DNA from: an uncultured Algimonas sp.
GTDB taxonomy: Bacteria > Pseudomonadota > Alphaproteobacteria > Caulobacterales > Maricaulaceae
Length of the DNA stretch: 35,693 nucleotides
Direction: 5' to 3'
Assembly: GCF_947498175.1 (NCBI RefSeq)
Contig: NZ_CANMJB010000015.1
Span: forward strand, 1 to 35,693
In this document: in pieces, positions 25,050 through 32,390 of the stretch
Position numbering within the stretch: the first letter of the stretch is position 1
How the letters are laid out: every line of letters starts with the position of its first letter
Made by a program: the position numbers and the translations under genes
Notes under the pieces: generated by a model
Database searches by the model: none
What the model was told of the DNA's origin: nothing
Seen by the model: only the letters and a program-made list of their open reading frames with translations

Positions 25050-25268
25050 ATGGTCGCTAGAAACATTTCGCCCACGCCCCGCCTCGAAGACACGGAAAGA
25101 GACGTGGTGGTCGTCGGCCAGAAATACGTCAAGTGCGACGGCGGCGGCGGGGCGCTCGGCCATCCCGTGACCTGGCTCGACATGGGCGAGGCGGACTTCG
25201 TGATCTGCAAATATTGCGACCGCGTGTTCAAGCTTGATCCAAAAGCGGTGCCGGGCGGGCATCAATAG
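25050..25268 (+). CDS. Zinc-finger protein of the NDUFS6/zf-CHCC family
   Basis: This 72-aa protein has a metal site formed by KYVKCDGGGGALGHP and FVICKYCDRVF, giving a C-H-C-C pattern (C-x8-H then CxxC). That pattern defines the family of the mitochondrial complex I accessory subunit NDUFS6 and its alphaproteobacterial counterparts. A role in assembling or stabilising NADH:ubiquinone oxidoreductase is inferred from the family. ATG 25050 is the start. mtnP begins one base after its stop, so the two are co-transcribed. Confidence 0.88.
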   Translation: MVARNISPTPRLEDTERDVVVVGQKYVKCDGGGGALGHPVTWLDMGEADFVICKYCDRVFKLDPKAVPGGHQ

Positions 25269-25269
25269 G

Positions 25270-26166
25270 GTGAGCCGCTGGACCCTCGGCGTCCTGGGCG
25301 GCTCCGGCCTCTATGCCATTGACGGGCTGGAAAACCGTCAATGGGTTTCCATCGACACGCCGTGGGGGACGCCGTCCGACGACATTTTGTTCGCCGATTA
25401 CGGCGATGTGCGCCTGCGCTTCCTGCCGCGCCATGGCCGCGGTCATGCGCTCAACCCGACCCGGGTCAACTACCGGGCCAATATCGACGCGCTCAAGCGC
25501 GCCGGCTGCACCGACGTGTTGTCGATCAGCGCCGTCGGATCGCTGAAGGAGCGATACGCGCCCGGCCATTTCGTAGCGGTGGACCAGTTCATCGACCGCA
25601 CTTTTGCGCGAGAGAAAAGCTTCTTCGGTCCCGGCTGCGTCGCCCATGTCTCGGTCGCCGATCCGGTCTGTTATCGCCTGTCGGGTCTGGCGGCGGATGC
25701 GGCCGAGCGCGCCGGGGCGACCGTACACCGCCCGGAAGACGGCCGGTCGCTCACCTATATCGCCATCGAAGGCCCGCAATTCTCCACACGTGCCGAAAGC
25801 GAACTCTACCGGAGGTGGGGCTGCGACGTGATCGGCATGACCAACATGCCCGAAGCCAAGCTCGTCCGCGAAGCCGAACTGCCCTACGCCACGCTCGCCA
25901 TGGTGACGGATTACGATTGCTGGCATCCTGACCATGGCAGCGTCGATGTCGCCAGCGTCATCGCGATCCTGCAGCAGAACGCCCAAACCGCTGGCGCCGC
26001 CGTCCGCGCACTCTGCGACGCCTTGTCGGACCAAGCGCGAACCGCCTGTGCATCGGGCATCGAAACCAATCTCGACACGGCCATCATCACGCCGCCAGAA
26101 GCACGCGATCCGGTGCTGATGGCGAAGCTGGATGCGGTGATGGGACGGCTTGCGTCCAGCCTTTAG
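25270..26166 (+). CDS. mtnP: S-methyl-5'-thioadenosine phosphorylase
   Basis: This enzyme cleaves 5'-methylthioadenosine with phosphate to adenine and methylthioribose-1-phosphate, the first step of methionine salvage. The 298-aa protein has the family motifs GVLGGSGLY, LPRHGRGHALNPTRVNYRANI, SAVGSLKE, EGPQFSTRAESELYR and the nucleoside-binding GMTNMPEAKLVREAELPYATLAMVTDYD. The start is GTG 25270, one base after the previous stop; an in-frame TTG at 25234 is less likely. The stop lies in an 18-bp tandem repeat. Confidence 0.95.
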   Translation: MSRWTLGVLGGSGLYAIDGLENRQWVSIDTPWGTPSDDILFADYGDVRLRFLPRHGRGHALNPTRVNYRANIDALKRAGCTDVLSISAVGSLKERYAPGHFVAVDQFIDRTFAREKSFFGPGCVAHVSVADPVCYRLSGLAADAAERAGATVHRPEDGRSLTYIAIEGPQFSTRAESELYRRWGCDVIGMTNMPEAKLVREAELPYATLAMVTDYDCWHPDHGSVDVASVIAILQQNAQTAGAAVRALCDALSDQARTACASGIETNLDTAIITPPEARDPVLMAKLDAVMGRLASSL

Positions 26167-26200
26167 ATTTGCGGGCCTCGCCAGATTTGCAGTCCTCGTC
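26165..26200. repeat. Imperfect 18-bp tandem repeat over the mtnP stop
   Basis: AGATTTGCGGGCCTCGCC (26165-26182) and AGATTTGCAGTCCTCGTC (26183-26200) are adjacent 18-mers differing at a few bases. The first overlaps the TAG stop of mtnP. The AGATTTGC-GTCC core resembles the motif AGGTTTGCGTCC found inverted at 26380-26391 and directly at 35575 and 35608. Confidence 0.7.
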
Positions 26201-26406
26201 TGGACCGTTACGGAACCCGCGCTGGTATCCGTGCTGTGTTTGCCAGGAAAGTCTGGTTGTCTCTTGATGGTCGCCAACAGGACATGATCGCGGAGCACCG
26301 CTTCATCATGATTCTTGGGAACGGTCGCCGCACTGTAAGTTTGGGAAGATCGGCTTAGCCGCTCCAAGACTCCTTGCGAGGACGCAAACCTAGACGGCCG
26401 GATCGG
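26201..26406. other. Non-coding region between mtnP and regA
   Basis: This converging intergenic region has no supported frame. It carries a short palindrome CGGCTTAGCCG (26352-26362) and, at 26380-26391, GGACGCAAACCT, the exact reverse complement of AGGTTTGCGTCC from the right edge of the window. No clear intrinsic terminator with a T-run was found. Confidence 0.55.
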
Positions 26407-26952
26407 TCAGCGCGGCGCCCGCTTCGCCAGGATCCGTTGCAGGGTCCGGCGGTGCATGTTCAATCGGCGTGCCGTCTCGGACACGTTTTTCCCGCAGAGT
26501 TCATAGACCCGCTGGATATGTTCCCACCGCACCCGGTCCGCGCTCATCGGATTTTCCGGCGGTTCGGGCGCGGCGCCCGGTTCGGACAGCAGCGCCTTGC
26601 AGACATCGTCTGCGTCGGCGGGCTTGGCGAGGTAATCGACCGCGCCGCGTTTGACGGCGGACACGGCCGTCGCCAAATTGCCGTAGCCGGTCAGCATGAC
26701 CATCTTGCAGTCGGGCCGTGCTTCGTGCAGCTGGTCGATTACGTCGAGCCCGTTGCCGTCTTCCAGCCGCATGTCGAGCACGGCGAATGCGGGCGGATTG
26801 TTCCGGACTTCGCGCTTGGCCTCGCCGACCGTTTCGACGGTGCGGACGTCGAAGCCGCGCTGCTCCATGGCGCGGCCGAGCCGGGTGCGGAACGGCGCGT
26901 CGTCGTCCAGGATCATCATCGTGGAATCATCGGGCAGGATGTATTCGCTCAT
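26407..26952 (-). CDS. regA: Response regulator of the RegA/ActR/PrrA family
   Basis: This 181-aa global redox response regulator controls photosynthesis, respiration, nitrogen and carbon genes in its relatives. The receiver domain has the acidic pocket D16-D18, the phosphorylated D60 in AVLDMRLEDG, T in LTGYG and K in LAKPAD. A proline-rich linker (about 123-136) leads to the Fis-type helix-turn-helix (ETARRLNMHRRTLQRILAKR) that is nearly invariant in the family. ATG 26952 is the start. It is downstream of regB on the same strand with a 94-bp gap; the cluster with senC is the classical reg arrangement. Confidence 0.95.
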   Translation of the reverse strand: MSEYILPDDSTMMILDDDAPFRTRLGRAMEQRGFDVRTVETVGEAKREVRNNPPAFAVLDMRLEDGNGLDVIDQLHEARPDCKMVMLTGYGNLATAVSAVKRGAVDYLAKPADADDVCKALLSEPGAAPEPPENPMSADRVRWEHIQRVYELCGKNVSETARRLNMHRRTLQRILAKRAPR

Positions 26953-27046
26953 GTCGCCTCCATGTCTTGAGACCTGCTTACGGACGGACGGCGGGAATGG
27001 CTTGGATGCGGGCTGAAAAAAGCGGCCTGTGCCGGTCATGGCCGGT

Positions 27047-28399
27047 TCAGGCGGACAGCCGTTCGACCGGCCAATCGCAGCGGACGCGCGCCCCGCCGAT
27101 GGGCGCGGTCTCGAACCGCACCGTGCCGCCCGTGCGCTCGACCAATGTGGAAGCGATGAAGACGCCCAGCCCCAGCCCGCCCGCGCTGCGGCCCTTGGCG
27201 CGCGTGGTGACATAGGGCTGGCCGAGGCGAGTGCGCACCAGCGGATCGAAACCGGCGCCGTCATCGTCAACGACCACGGTGATGCGGTCGTTCTCGACGC
27301 TCGCCCGCAACTCCACACGACTATCCGCGAAATCGACGGCGTTTTCGGTGAAGTTCTTCAGCGCGTAGAGCAGCTCGGGACGGCGGCGGATCGTCAGGGG
27401 AACGCCCCCATCCGCCTGGGTGCTGTCCACGATCAGATCCTTGTCGCGGTGGATGAACCCTTCGGCCGCCTCCTCCAGCAGGTCTTCGAGGCTGAGCGTT
27501 TCGTGGATCAGGTCGGGCCGGTCGCCGCGCAGGGCCAGCTGTTCGAGGATCGAGCGGCACCGCTGTGCCTGTTGCAGAACCAGTGCGGCATCGTCCGACG
27601 TCGGTCCGTCCGGAAGCTCGCGCGTCATCTCCTTGGCGGTCACGGTGATGGTCGCCAGCGGCGTGCCGAGCTCATGCGCGGCGGCGGCGGCGAGGCTGCC
27701 CAGTGCGGACAGTTTCTGCTCCTGTGCGAGACGTTGTTCGGTCAAGGACAGGGCCGCGCTCATCTTGCGGCTCTCCGTCGTGGCGCGCCACGCATAGAGC
27801 GAGGTGAAAGCCGTGCCGACGAGGATGCCGAACAGGATTCCGGTTTCGTAGATGCGCGGCAATTTGAAATCGGCCTCCGGATACCAAGGCAAGGGGGCAT
27901 GCCAGAACAGCAGGATCGTAGCCGCTGCCAAGGCCATCAAGGCCACCGTCGCCAGGACGCGTTTCGACAGAGTCGTGGCGGATGTGACAACGGGCGCCAG
28001 GAACAGGATGGCGAACGGATTCTCGATCCCGCCATTGAGATAGAGCAGCAGCGCCAGCTGCGCGATATCGAAGCCCAGCTGTGCGATCGCTTCGACATCG
28101 GAGACGCGCCGGTCCAGCGGCAACCACAGACCGACCGCGATGTTGACCAGCGCCGCCGCTCCGATGACCAACAGGGACGGCAGGACCGGGACGTCGAAGC
28201 CCAGTCCTTGGGAAACGATGAACAGCGTCACCGCCTGACCGACGACCGCGCCCCAGCGCAACAGGACAAGCGTGTAGCGTCGCAATGCGCCCGTCAGCTG
28301 GCGGCGGGGCAGATGCGAGGCATCGAGATCGTTTTCGCCATTGTCGGCCGGGCCGATGGCCGATCCGATTTCATCTGCCGTCACTGCATTTGCCGTCAT
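27047..28399 (-). CDS. regB: Redox-sensing histidine kinase RegB/ActS/PrrB
   Basis: This 450-aa membrane kinase is the partner of RegA. Six hydrophobic segments fill residues 42-215, with the quinone-binding loop GGIENPF at residues 123-129. The H-box is AAAHELGTPLATI, with phosphoacceptor H242. C281, 39 residues later in QAQRCRSIL, corresponds to the redox-active cysteine described for RegB (Cys265 in Rhodobacter). N- and G-boxes follow (LKNFTENAVDFA, DDGAGF, GGLGLGVFI). The kinase therefore appears to have both known redox inputs. It is divergent from senC with a 64-bp gap. Confidence 0.95.
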   Translation of the reverse strand: MTANAVTADEIGSAIGPADNGENDLDASHLPRRQLTGALRRYTLVLLRWGAVVGQAVTLFIVSQGLGFDVPVLPSLLVIGAAALVNIAVGLWLPLDRRVSDVEAIAQLGFDIAQLALLLYLNGGIENPFAILFLAPVVTSATTLSKRVLATVALMALAAATILLFWHAPLPWYPEADFKLPRIYETGILFGILVGTAFTSLYAWRATTESRKMSAALSLTEQRLAQEQKLSALGSLAAAAAHELGTPLATITVTAKEMTRELPDGPTSDDAALVLQQAQRCRSILEQLALRGDRPDLIHETLSLEDLLEEAAEGFIHRDKDLIVDSTQADGGVPLTIRRRPELLYALKNFTENAVDFADSRVELRASVENDRITVVVDDDGAGFDPLVRTRLGQPYVTTRAKGRSAGGLGLGVFIASTLVERTGGTVRFETAPIGGARVRCDWPVERLSA

Positions 28400-28435
28400 G
28401 GGAATGCGCTCTTTGTCTTCTCAGTCACGGTCGAC

Positions 28436-28447
28436 GCCTATATAGGC
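28436..28447. promoter_or_regulatory. 12-bp palindrome GCCTATATAGGC between regB and senC
   Basis: This perfect palindrome sits in the 64-bp divergent gap, 36 bp from the regB start and 17 bp from the senC start. Its TATATA core could be a shared -10 region or a dimeric regulator site for both genes. No matching -35 boxes were obvious. Confidence 0.4.
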
Positions 28448-28463
28448 TTTTGCCGACGCCACC

Positions 28464-29105
28464 ATGAGACAGATTATGCGCCCGATTGCCATCGCTTTAG
28501 CCTTGCCCGCCACGTTGGCCCTGACTTTGGCTCTGGCGGCTTGCGGCCCCGGCGCGACACAGGGCGAGGCCGGGCAAGCCGGATCCACCGTCATCAGTTC
28601 CGGCGCAGCGGAAATCGGCGGACCGTTCACCTTGGTGGACGACACAGGTGCGGTCGTCACGGAATCCGAATTGGAGGGCCAGCCGACCTTGGTCTATTTC
28701 GGGTTTTCCTATTGCCCGGACGTCTGCCCGACCGCCTTGCAGAAGCTCGGCGCGGCGCAGGAACGCATGGGCGCGGCAGCGGACGACGTTCAGTTCGTGA
28801 TGGTCTCCGTCGATCCGGAACGCGACACACCCGAACAGATGGCGACCTACGTCACCAATAACGGCTTCCCGAAAGGTTTGCGGGGTTTCACCGGCACGGT
28901 CGAACAGGTCGATGCCATAAAGGACGCCTACAAGGTCTACGCGCAAAAGGTGCCGCTGGAGGACTCACCGATGGGCTATACGGTCGATCACCAGGACATC
29001 ATCTATCTGATGGGCAGGGACGGCGAATTGGCGGGCTACTTCGGGCCGAACCAGACCCCGGCCGATATCGCCGTCGGGGTGCGGCAATACCTGGCCAATA
29101 GTTGA
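28464..29105 (+). CDS. senC: SCO1/SenC family copper chaperone lipoprotein
   Basis: This protein helps load copper into the CuA site of cytochrome oxidase and affects redox signalling. It is 213 aa with a signal peptide and lipobox ending LALAAC (C27), so it is probably anchored to the outer face of the inner membrane. The copper ligands C84 and C88 (FSYCPDVCP) and H176 (TVDHQD) of the thioredoxin-like fold are all present. ATG 28464 is used; ATG 28476 is possible. The divergent position next to regBA is the classical reg cluster. It converges on the adenosyltransferase with 32 bp between the stops. Confidence 0.94.
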   Translation: MRQIMRPIAIALALPATLALTLALAACGPGATQGEAGQAGSTVISSGAAEIGGPFTLVDDTGAVVTESELEGQPTLVYFGFSYCPDVCPTALQKLGAAQERMGAAADDVQFVMVSVDPERDTPEQMATYVTNNGFPKGLRGFTGTVEQVDAIKDAYKVYAQKVPLEDSPMGYTVDHQDIIYLMGRDGELAGYFGPNQTPADIAVGVRQYLANS

Positions 29106-29114
29106 AACCGGGAC

Positions 29115-29137
29115 GCAAGTGCTGGCGTCTGACTTGC
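29115..29137. terminator. Weak hairpin between senC and the adenosyltransferase
   Basis: GCAAGT (29115-29120) pairs with ACTTGC (29132-29137) around an 11-nt loop in the 32-bp gap between convergent genes. There is no T-run, so it is at best a weak shared terminator. Confidence 0.25.
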
Positions 29138-29713
29138 TCAGCGGCTGGCGCCCGGCACCCACAACACGTCGTTTCTACCCTGTTCGTTGCACCAGCGGGC
29201 GGCGACGAACAGGAAATCCGAGAGCCGGTTGATGTAGGCCGTGGCCTGATCGTTGACGGGCGTGTCCGCGGCCAGCGTGACCATGCGGCGTTCCGCGCGC
29301 CGCGCGACCGTGCGCGCTAGATGCAGGTAGGTCGCCGGCGCGGACCCGCCGGGCAGGATGAAGCTGGTCAGCGGTTCCAGATCGTCGTTCAGTGCGTCGA
29401 GATCGGCTTCCAGCTTGGCGATCTGCGTCGCGACGAGCCGCAACGCATATTCGCTGTCGGCTTCTCCTTTAGCGGGCAATGGGGTGGCCAGATCGGCGCC
29501 GAGATCGAACAATTCGTTCTGGATACGGGCCAGCATCCGGTCCAGCCGGGTGTTTTCCAGGTGCAGCCGGGCGATGCCGATCGTGCAATTGGTCTCGTCC
29601 ACATCGCCGAAAGCGTCGACGCGCGCGCTATCCTTGGACAGGCGTGAGCCGTCCACCAAACCGGTGGTCCCGTCATCGCCGGTGCGGGTGTAGATCTTGT
29701 TCAGCTTGACCAT
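29138..29713 (-). CDS. Cob(I)yrinic acid a,c-diamide adenosyltransferase (PduO type)
   Basis: This enzyme transfers the adenosyl group of ATP to cob(I)alamin to give coenzyme B12. The 191-aa helical-bundle protein has the PduO/MMAB signatures KIYTRTGDDGTTGL at the N-terminus (ATP site), RVDAFGDVDETNCTIG, and FILPGGSAPATYLHLARTVARRAER toward the C-terminus. ATG 29713 is the start. The small HIG1-domain gene lies 10 bp upstream on the same strand, a pairing I remember from other alphaproteobacteria. No other cobalamin synthesis gene is in the window, so it may serve salvaged cobalamin. Confidence 0.94.
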   Translation of the reverse strand: MVKLNKIYTRTGDDGTTGLVDGSRLSKDSARVDAFGDVDETNCTIGIARLHLENTRLDRMLARIQNELFDLGADLATPLPAKGEADSEYALRLVATQIAKLEADLDALNDDLEPLTSFILPGGSAPATYLHLARTVARRAERRMVTLAADTPVNDQATAYINRLSDFLFVAARWCNEQGRNDVLWVPGASR

Positions 29714-29723
29714 GGCGGGCGCC

Positions 29724-29921
29724 CTAGCCGTTCCGGATGCGGAAGGCGAGGAAGAGCAGGATGATGGCGGCAGCCTGCGCGCCGACGCGTTTCCACATCC
29801 AGCTGTTGGATCGTTCGCGCGCGGCCTGTCCGGTGCGGGCCATCTGCGATCCGCCGATCGCGAGGGTGACGACTACGTAAAGCATGGCGAGGGCTGCGAG
29901 GCCGATGAGAACGTAGAACAT
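29724..29921 (-). CDS. HIG1-domain (twin transmembrane) protein
   Basis: This 65-aa inner-membrane protein has two helices (about residues 3-24 and 46-62) joined by a loop with the HIG1-like pattern SNSWMWKRVGAQAAAIILLFLAF. Mitochondrial HIG1 proteins associate with cytochrome oxidase and respiratory supercomplexes; a similar role in bacteria is an inference from the fold. It is the first gene of a two-gene unit with the adenosyltransferase and is divergent from gapR. Confidence 0.8.
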   Translation of the reverse strand: MFYVLIGLAALAMLYVVVTLAIGGSQMARTGQAARERSNSWMWKRVGAQAAAIILLFLAFRIRNG

Positions 29922-30089
29922 GGGGTTGTCTTTCCTGGGTTGGGAAGGCCTATATACGGATCAGGCCCACGGTGCTGCGGAAATTCCCGTCCGTCCACAG
30001 AAAAGCGCTCCGCCCTGCCTGACGTGGACGAATCGCCACGGTTAGGACACGGACCGATCCCGTTTAAGAAAAACCATAGAGACAGTGCC

Positions 30090-30353
30090 ATGATGAGTGA
30101 AGCCGACCGCCAGGAACAGATGGGCGACGCGACCCGCGAGAAGCTGCGCCAGTTCATCGCCCGCATCGAACGTCTCGAAGCCGAAAAGGCCGAGCTGACG
30201 ACCGACATCCGCGAAGTCTATTCCGAAGTGAAGGCGTTCGGCTTCGACAGCAAGGTGATGCGCAAACTGATCAGCCTGCGCAAACAGGATGTGAACGAAC
30301 GCGCCGAACAGGAAGCCTTGCTCGACCTCTATCTGGGCGCACTCGACGACTGA
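30090..30353 (+). CDS. gapR: GapR-family nucleoid-associated protein (DUF2312)
   Basis: GapR is a small alphaproteobacterial protein that binds overtwisted AT-rich DNA and supports replication and topology control in Caulobacter. The 87-aa sequence matches the family across its length: LRQFIARIERLEAEKAELTTDIREVYSEVKAFGFDSKVMRKLISLRKQD and the C-terminal helix LLDLYLGALDD. Residues 15-50 form the coiled-coil dimerisation region. Translation starts at ATG 30090 or 30093 with a weak ribosome-binding site. The promoter should lie in the 168-bp gap to the HIG1 gene. The next gene follows after 35 bp. Confidence 0.93.
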   Translation: MMSEADRQEQMGDATREKLRQFIARIERLEAEKAELTTDIREVYSEVKAFGFDSKVMRKLISLRKQDVNERAEQEALLDLYLGALDD

Positions 30354-30388
30354 TTGCCAAATCGTTTTCGTTCGCTATATGTTCTTCA

Positions 30389-30973
30389 ATGGCGTCCGAT
30401 TACGACAAACAGCAATGGCAGGCCGAACAGGCCGCTCGCGACGTCGCGCTCGACAAACAGCGCGAGAAAGAGCGCAAGGCGCGCGAACGCTCCGCGCGTA
30501 ACGCCCAGCGCAAGCTCGAACGGCTCCACCGCACGCTCGAGGACGAAGGCGAGATCAGCGATTTCGAGAAGGAATTCGCCGAGAGCGTGGCCGAGCGCCT
30601 CGACAAGTTCGGCTCGGCCTTCCACGATCTGGAAAAGGGCCGGCCGGGCGACGCTCTGTCATTTGCGCAGAAACGCGTCGTGGCCGGCATGAAGCGCAAG
30701 GCAAAGGATCTCAAGACGCGTCCTGCCGACGAAGCCGACGAGGATCCGCTGGACAGGCCGCGTCACGACAGACCGAAGCCTCGTTCCTCCTTCAAATCGA
30801 AAAAGCCGAAATGGACGCCGCGCGTGCGCCAGCTGGACGAGGATTTCGAGGCTGCACAAGAGCGTCCGGACGCGTTCATCCCGAAGCCAAGGTCAAAGCC
30901 AGAGCCAGAGCCAGAGCCGTCCCGCCCGCCGGTCGGCAAGCCTTTCCTGCGCATCGTCGGCAAGGACGCATGA
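30389..30973 (+). CDS. Highly charged hypothetical protein next to gapR
   Basis: This 194-aa soluble protein has no signal peptide or membrane helix. Residues 1-75 are almost continuous charged helix (KQREKERKARERSARNAQRKLERL) and probably coiled coil. The middle is rich in K, R and D, and the end carries a proline-glutamate stretch (SKPEPEPEPSRP) before a conserved-looking tail VGKPFLRIVGKDA. I do not recognise the family. Its position 35 bp after gapR and before a strong terminator suggests co-transcription and perhaps a nucleic-acid-related role, which is inference. Confidence 0.75.
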   Translation: MASDYDKQQWQAEQAARDVALDKQREKERKARERSARNAQRKLERLHRTLEDEGEISDFEKEFAESVAERLDKFGSAFHDLEKGRPGDALSFAQKRVVAGMKRKAKDLKTRPADEADEDPLDRPRHDRPKPRSSFKSKKPKWTPRVRQLDEDFEAAQERPDAFIPKPRSKPEPEPEPSRPPVGKPFLRIVGKDA

Positions 30974-31003
30974 AAAAGGCCCGCCGGAAGGCGGGCCTAT
31001 CTA
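30974..31003. terminator. Bidirectional intrinsic terminator
   Basis: GGCCCGCC (30978-30985) and GGCGGGCC (30990-30997) form a perfect 8-bp GC stem with loop GGAA. On the minus strand the stem is followed by TTTTT, an ideal terminator for the EF-hand gene ending at 31029. On the plus strand the following bases are TATCT, a weaker end for the gapR unit. Confidence 0.88.
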
Positions 31004-31028
31004 TCGTTCAGCGATCGCCGGAAACGGA

Positions 31029-31643
31029 CTAGTCGTAATAGACGTTGGCGTCGAACACGCGGTTGTTGACCGCCATGTTCCAGGCGTTTTCGTCGTAATA
31101 GGCGTCGCCGTTCGTGATGCGCATGAATTCCTGCGCGGTCTGCGTCGTCGTCAGGCCGGCCTTCATCCGGTATTCGGAATATTCCTTGAACTCGACCCGG
31201 CCGTCGCCGTCCATGTCGTAATCCGCGAAGCTGCCGTATTCCGTCGAAACGGGTTGCATGGTCATGTCGCTATCCATGTCCATGTCGCCATCGGCGGTCA
31301 TGCCGTCATGCGGCGCGGTGCCGTCCAGATGGGTGTGCGGCATGTCCTTCACGCTGACACCGGCGAAATCCATGTCCGTGATCACGCCGCCGTCACCGGC
31401 CAGGCGCACATATTCCTTGGCGGAGTCGGACGGCGTCCAGCCATATTCGCGCTCCACATAATTGGAGAATTCGGTGAAATCGATCTGTGCGTCGCCATTG
31501 GTGTCGAGATCTTCGAATTTTGTGTCCGCGCTCATCATCACCTTGTCGGATTTCGTCTTGTCGCCATGGTGATCGGCGAAAGCGGGCAGGGCGGCGGTCC
31601 CGGCCAACAACAGGGCGGCGCTTGCTGTCTGAATGAGTTTCAT
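31029..31643 (-). CDS. Secreted EF-hand calcium-binding protein (first)
   Basis: This 204-aa protein has a clear signal peptide (cleavage likely after PAFA, residue 23). It has two canonical EF-hand loops: D47-TNGDAQIDFT-E58 and DMDGDGRVEFKE near residue 150. The region between them is unusually rich in M and D (DGDMDMDSDMTM). It is predicted to bind calcium in the periplasm or outside the cell; the partner is unknown. A strong AAGGAGA site precedes ATG 31643. The terminator at 30974-31003 ends the transcript. It lies downstream of a shorter EF-hand gene on the same strand with a similar leader. Confidence 0.88.
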   Translation of the reverse strand: MKLIQTASAALLLAGTAALPAFADHHGDKTKSDKVMMSADTKFEDLDTNGDAQIDFTEFSNYVEREYGWTPSDSAKEYVRLAGDGGVITDMDFAGVSVKDMPHTHLDGTAPHDGMTADGDMDMDSDMTMQPVSTEYGSFADYDMDGDGRVEFKEYSEYRMKAGLTTTQTAQEFMRITNGDAYYDENAWNMAVNNRVFDANVYYD

Positions 31644-31782
31644 GGGAGTCTCCTTGTCAATCGGTTCGTGCGCGGATGATCGCGCGGATATGGCCGGTAA
31701 CGGGGGAAGCAGGACCGGCGCGAAGGTAAAACGGGTTCATCCGGATTAAGTTTCGAGAAAGCCCGGAACGCAAGCGCCCCCA

Positions 31783-32256
31783 TCAATGCGACGACCCCAG
31801 CAGATCGTCGTTCCAGCGTTCGTCTTCCCAGCGCTCATCCTCGAAGTGACGGATCAGTTCGCCGGCCACTTCCTCGTTCGGCGTCACGTCCAGAATGCGG
31901 CCGCGCGTCACCATCGGGGCCTTGTCCACCGCTTCGACATCGCCGTCCAAGGGTCGCACGCTGTAGCCGTCTTCCCAGGTGGGGCTTTCCACGACCTGCA
32001 CGGCGAACAGATATTCGGCCGGGCTGAGCTGGGCGTCCTCGCCGCTGATCTGCGTGAAGAACTGCGCGGCGCGCGTCGGGCCGACATCCTGCGTCCTTGC
32101 GTAGGCGGCGAACTCCGCGAACGTCACCGTGCCGCTTCCATCCGCATCCAGCGCGCCGAATTCCTCCGGCAGGTCGAGCGCCATGGCCGGCGATGCGGCC
32201 AGCAGCATGCCAACCAGAGCCAGCGCGGTCGTCTCTACACCTTTGAAACGGGACAT
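31783..32256 (-). CDS. Secreted EF-hand protein (second)
   Basis: This 157-aa protein starts at ATG 32256 (MSRFKGVETTALALVG), with an AAGGAGA ribosome-binding site. A signal peptide ending near AMA (residue 26) is followed by one canonical EF-hand loop, D37-ADGSGTVTFA-E48. The rest is acidic with no second clear loop, and the end (HFEDERWEDERWNDD) has a short EDERW repeat. The frame is open to 32304 but that stretch lacks a leader. It precedes the first EF-hand gene by 139 bp on the same strand. The function is unknown beyond probable calcium binding. Confidence 0.82.
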   Translation of the reverse strand: MSRFKGVETTALALVGMLLAASPAMALDLPEEFGALDADGSGTVTFAEFAAYARTQDVGPTRAAQFFTQISGEDAQLSPAEYLFAVQVVESPTWEDGYSVRPLDGDVEAVDKAPMVTRGRILDVTPNEEVAGELIRHFEDERWEDERWNDDLLGSSH

Positions 32257-32390
32257 ATCGGTCTCCTTTTCGGTTTCATGGTCGGCATGATGATCGAGCA
32301 GCATGCCGTCATCATGACCGGAAAAAGGCGATATTCCGGCATGGGTTAAAACGCTTGAAACCGCGCATCGGCTCCGCCAAGGCAGCGATC

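Noticed and set aside
27029-28861. 610-aa frame on the plus strand
   Set aside because: It is antisense to regB, which has all kinase boxes; the shadow composition is glutamine- and arginine-rich with no domain.
32344-32360. CtrA binding site (TTAA-N7-TTAA) before the exporter ATPase
   Set aside because: Only the first half, TTAA, is present; the second half reads GAAA.
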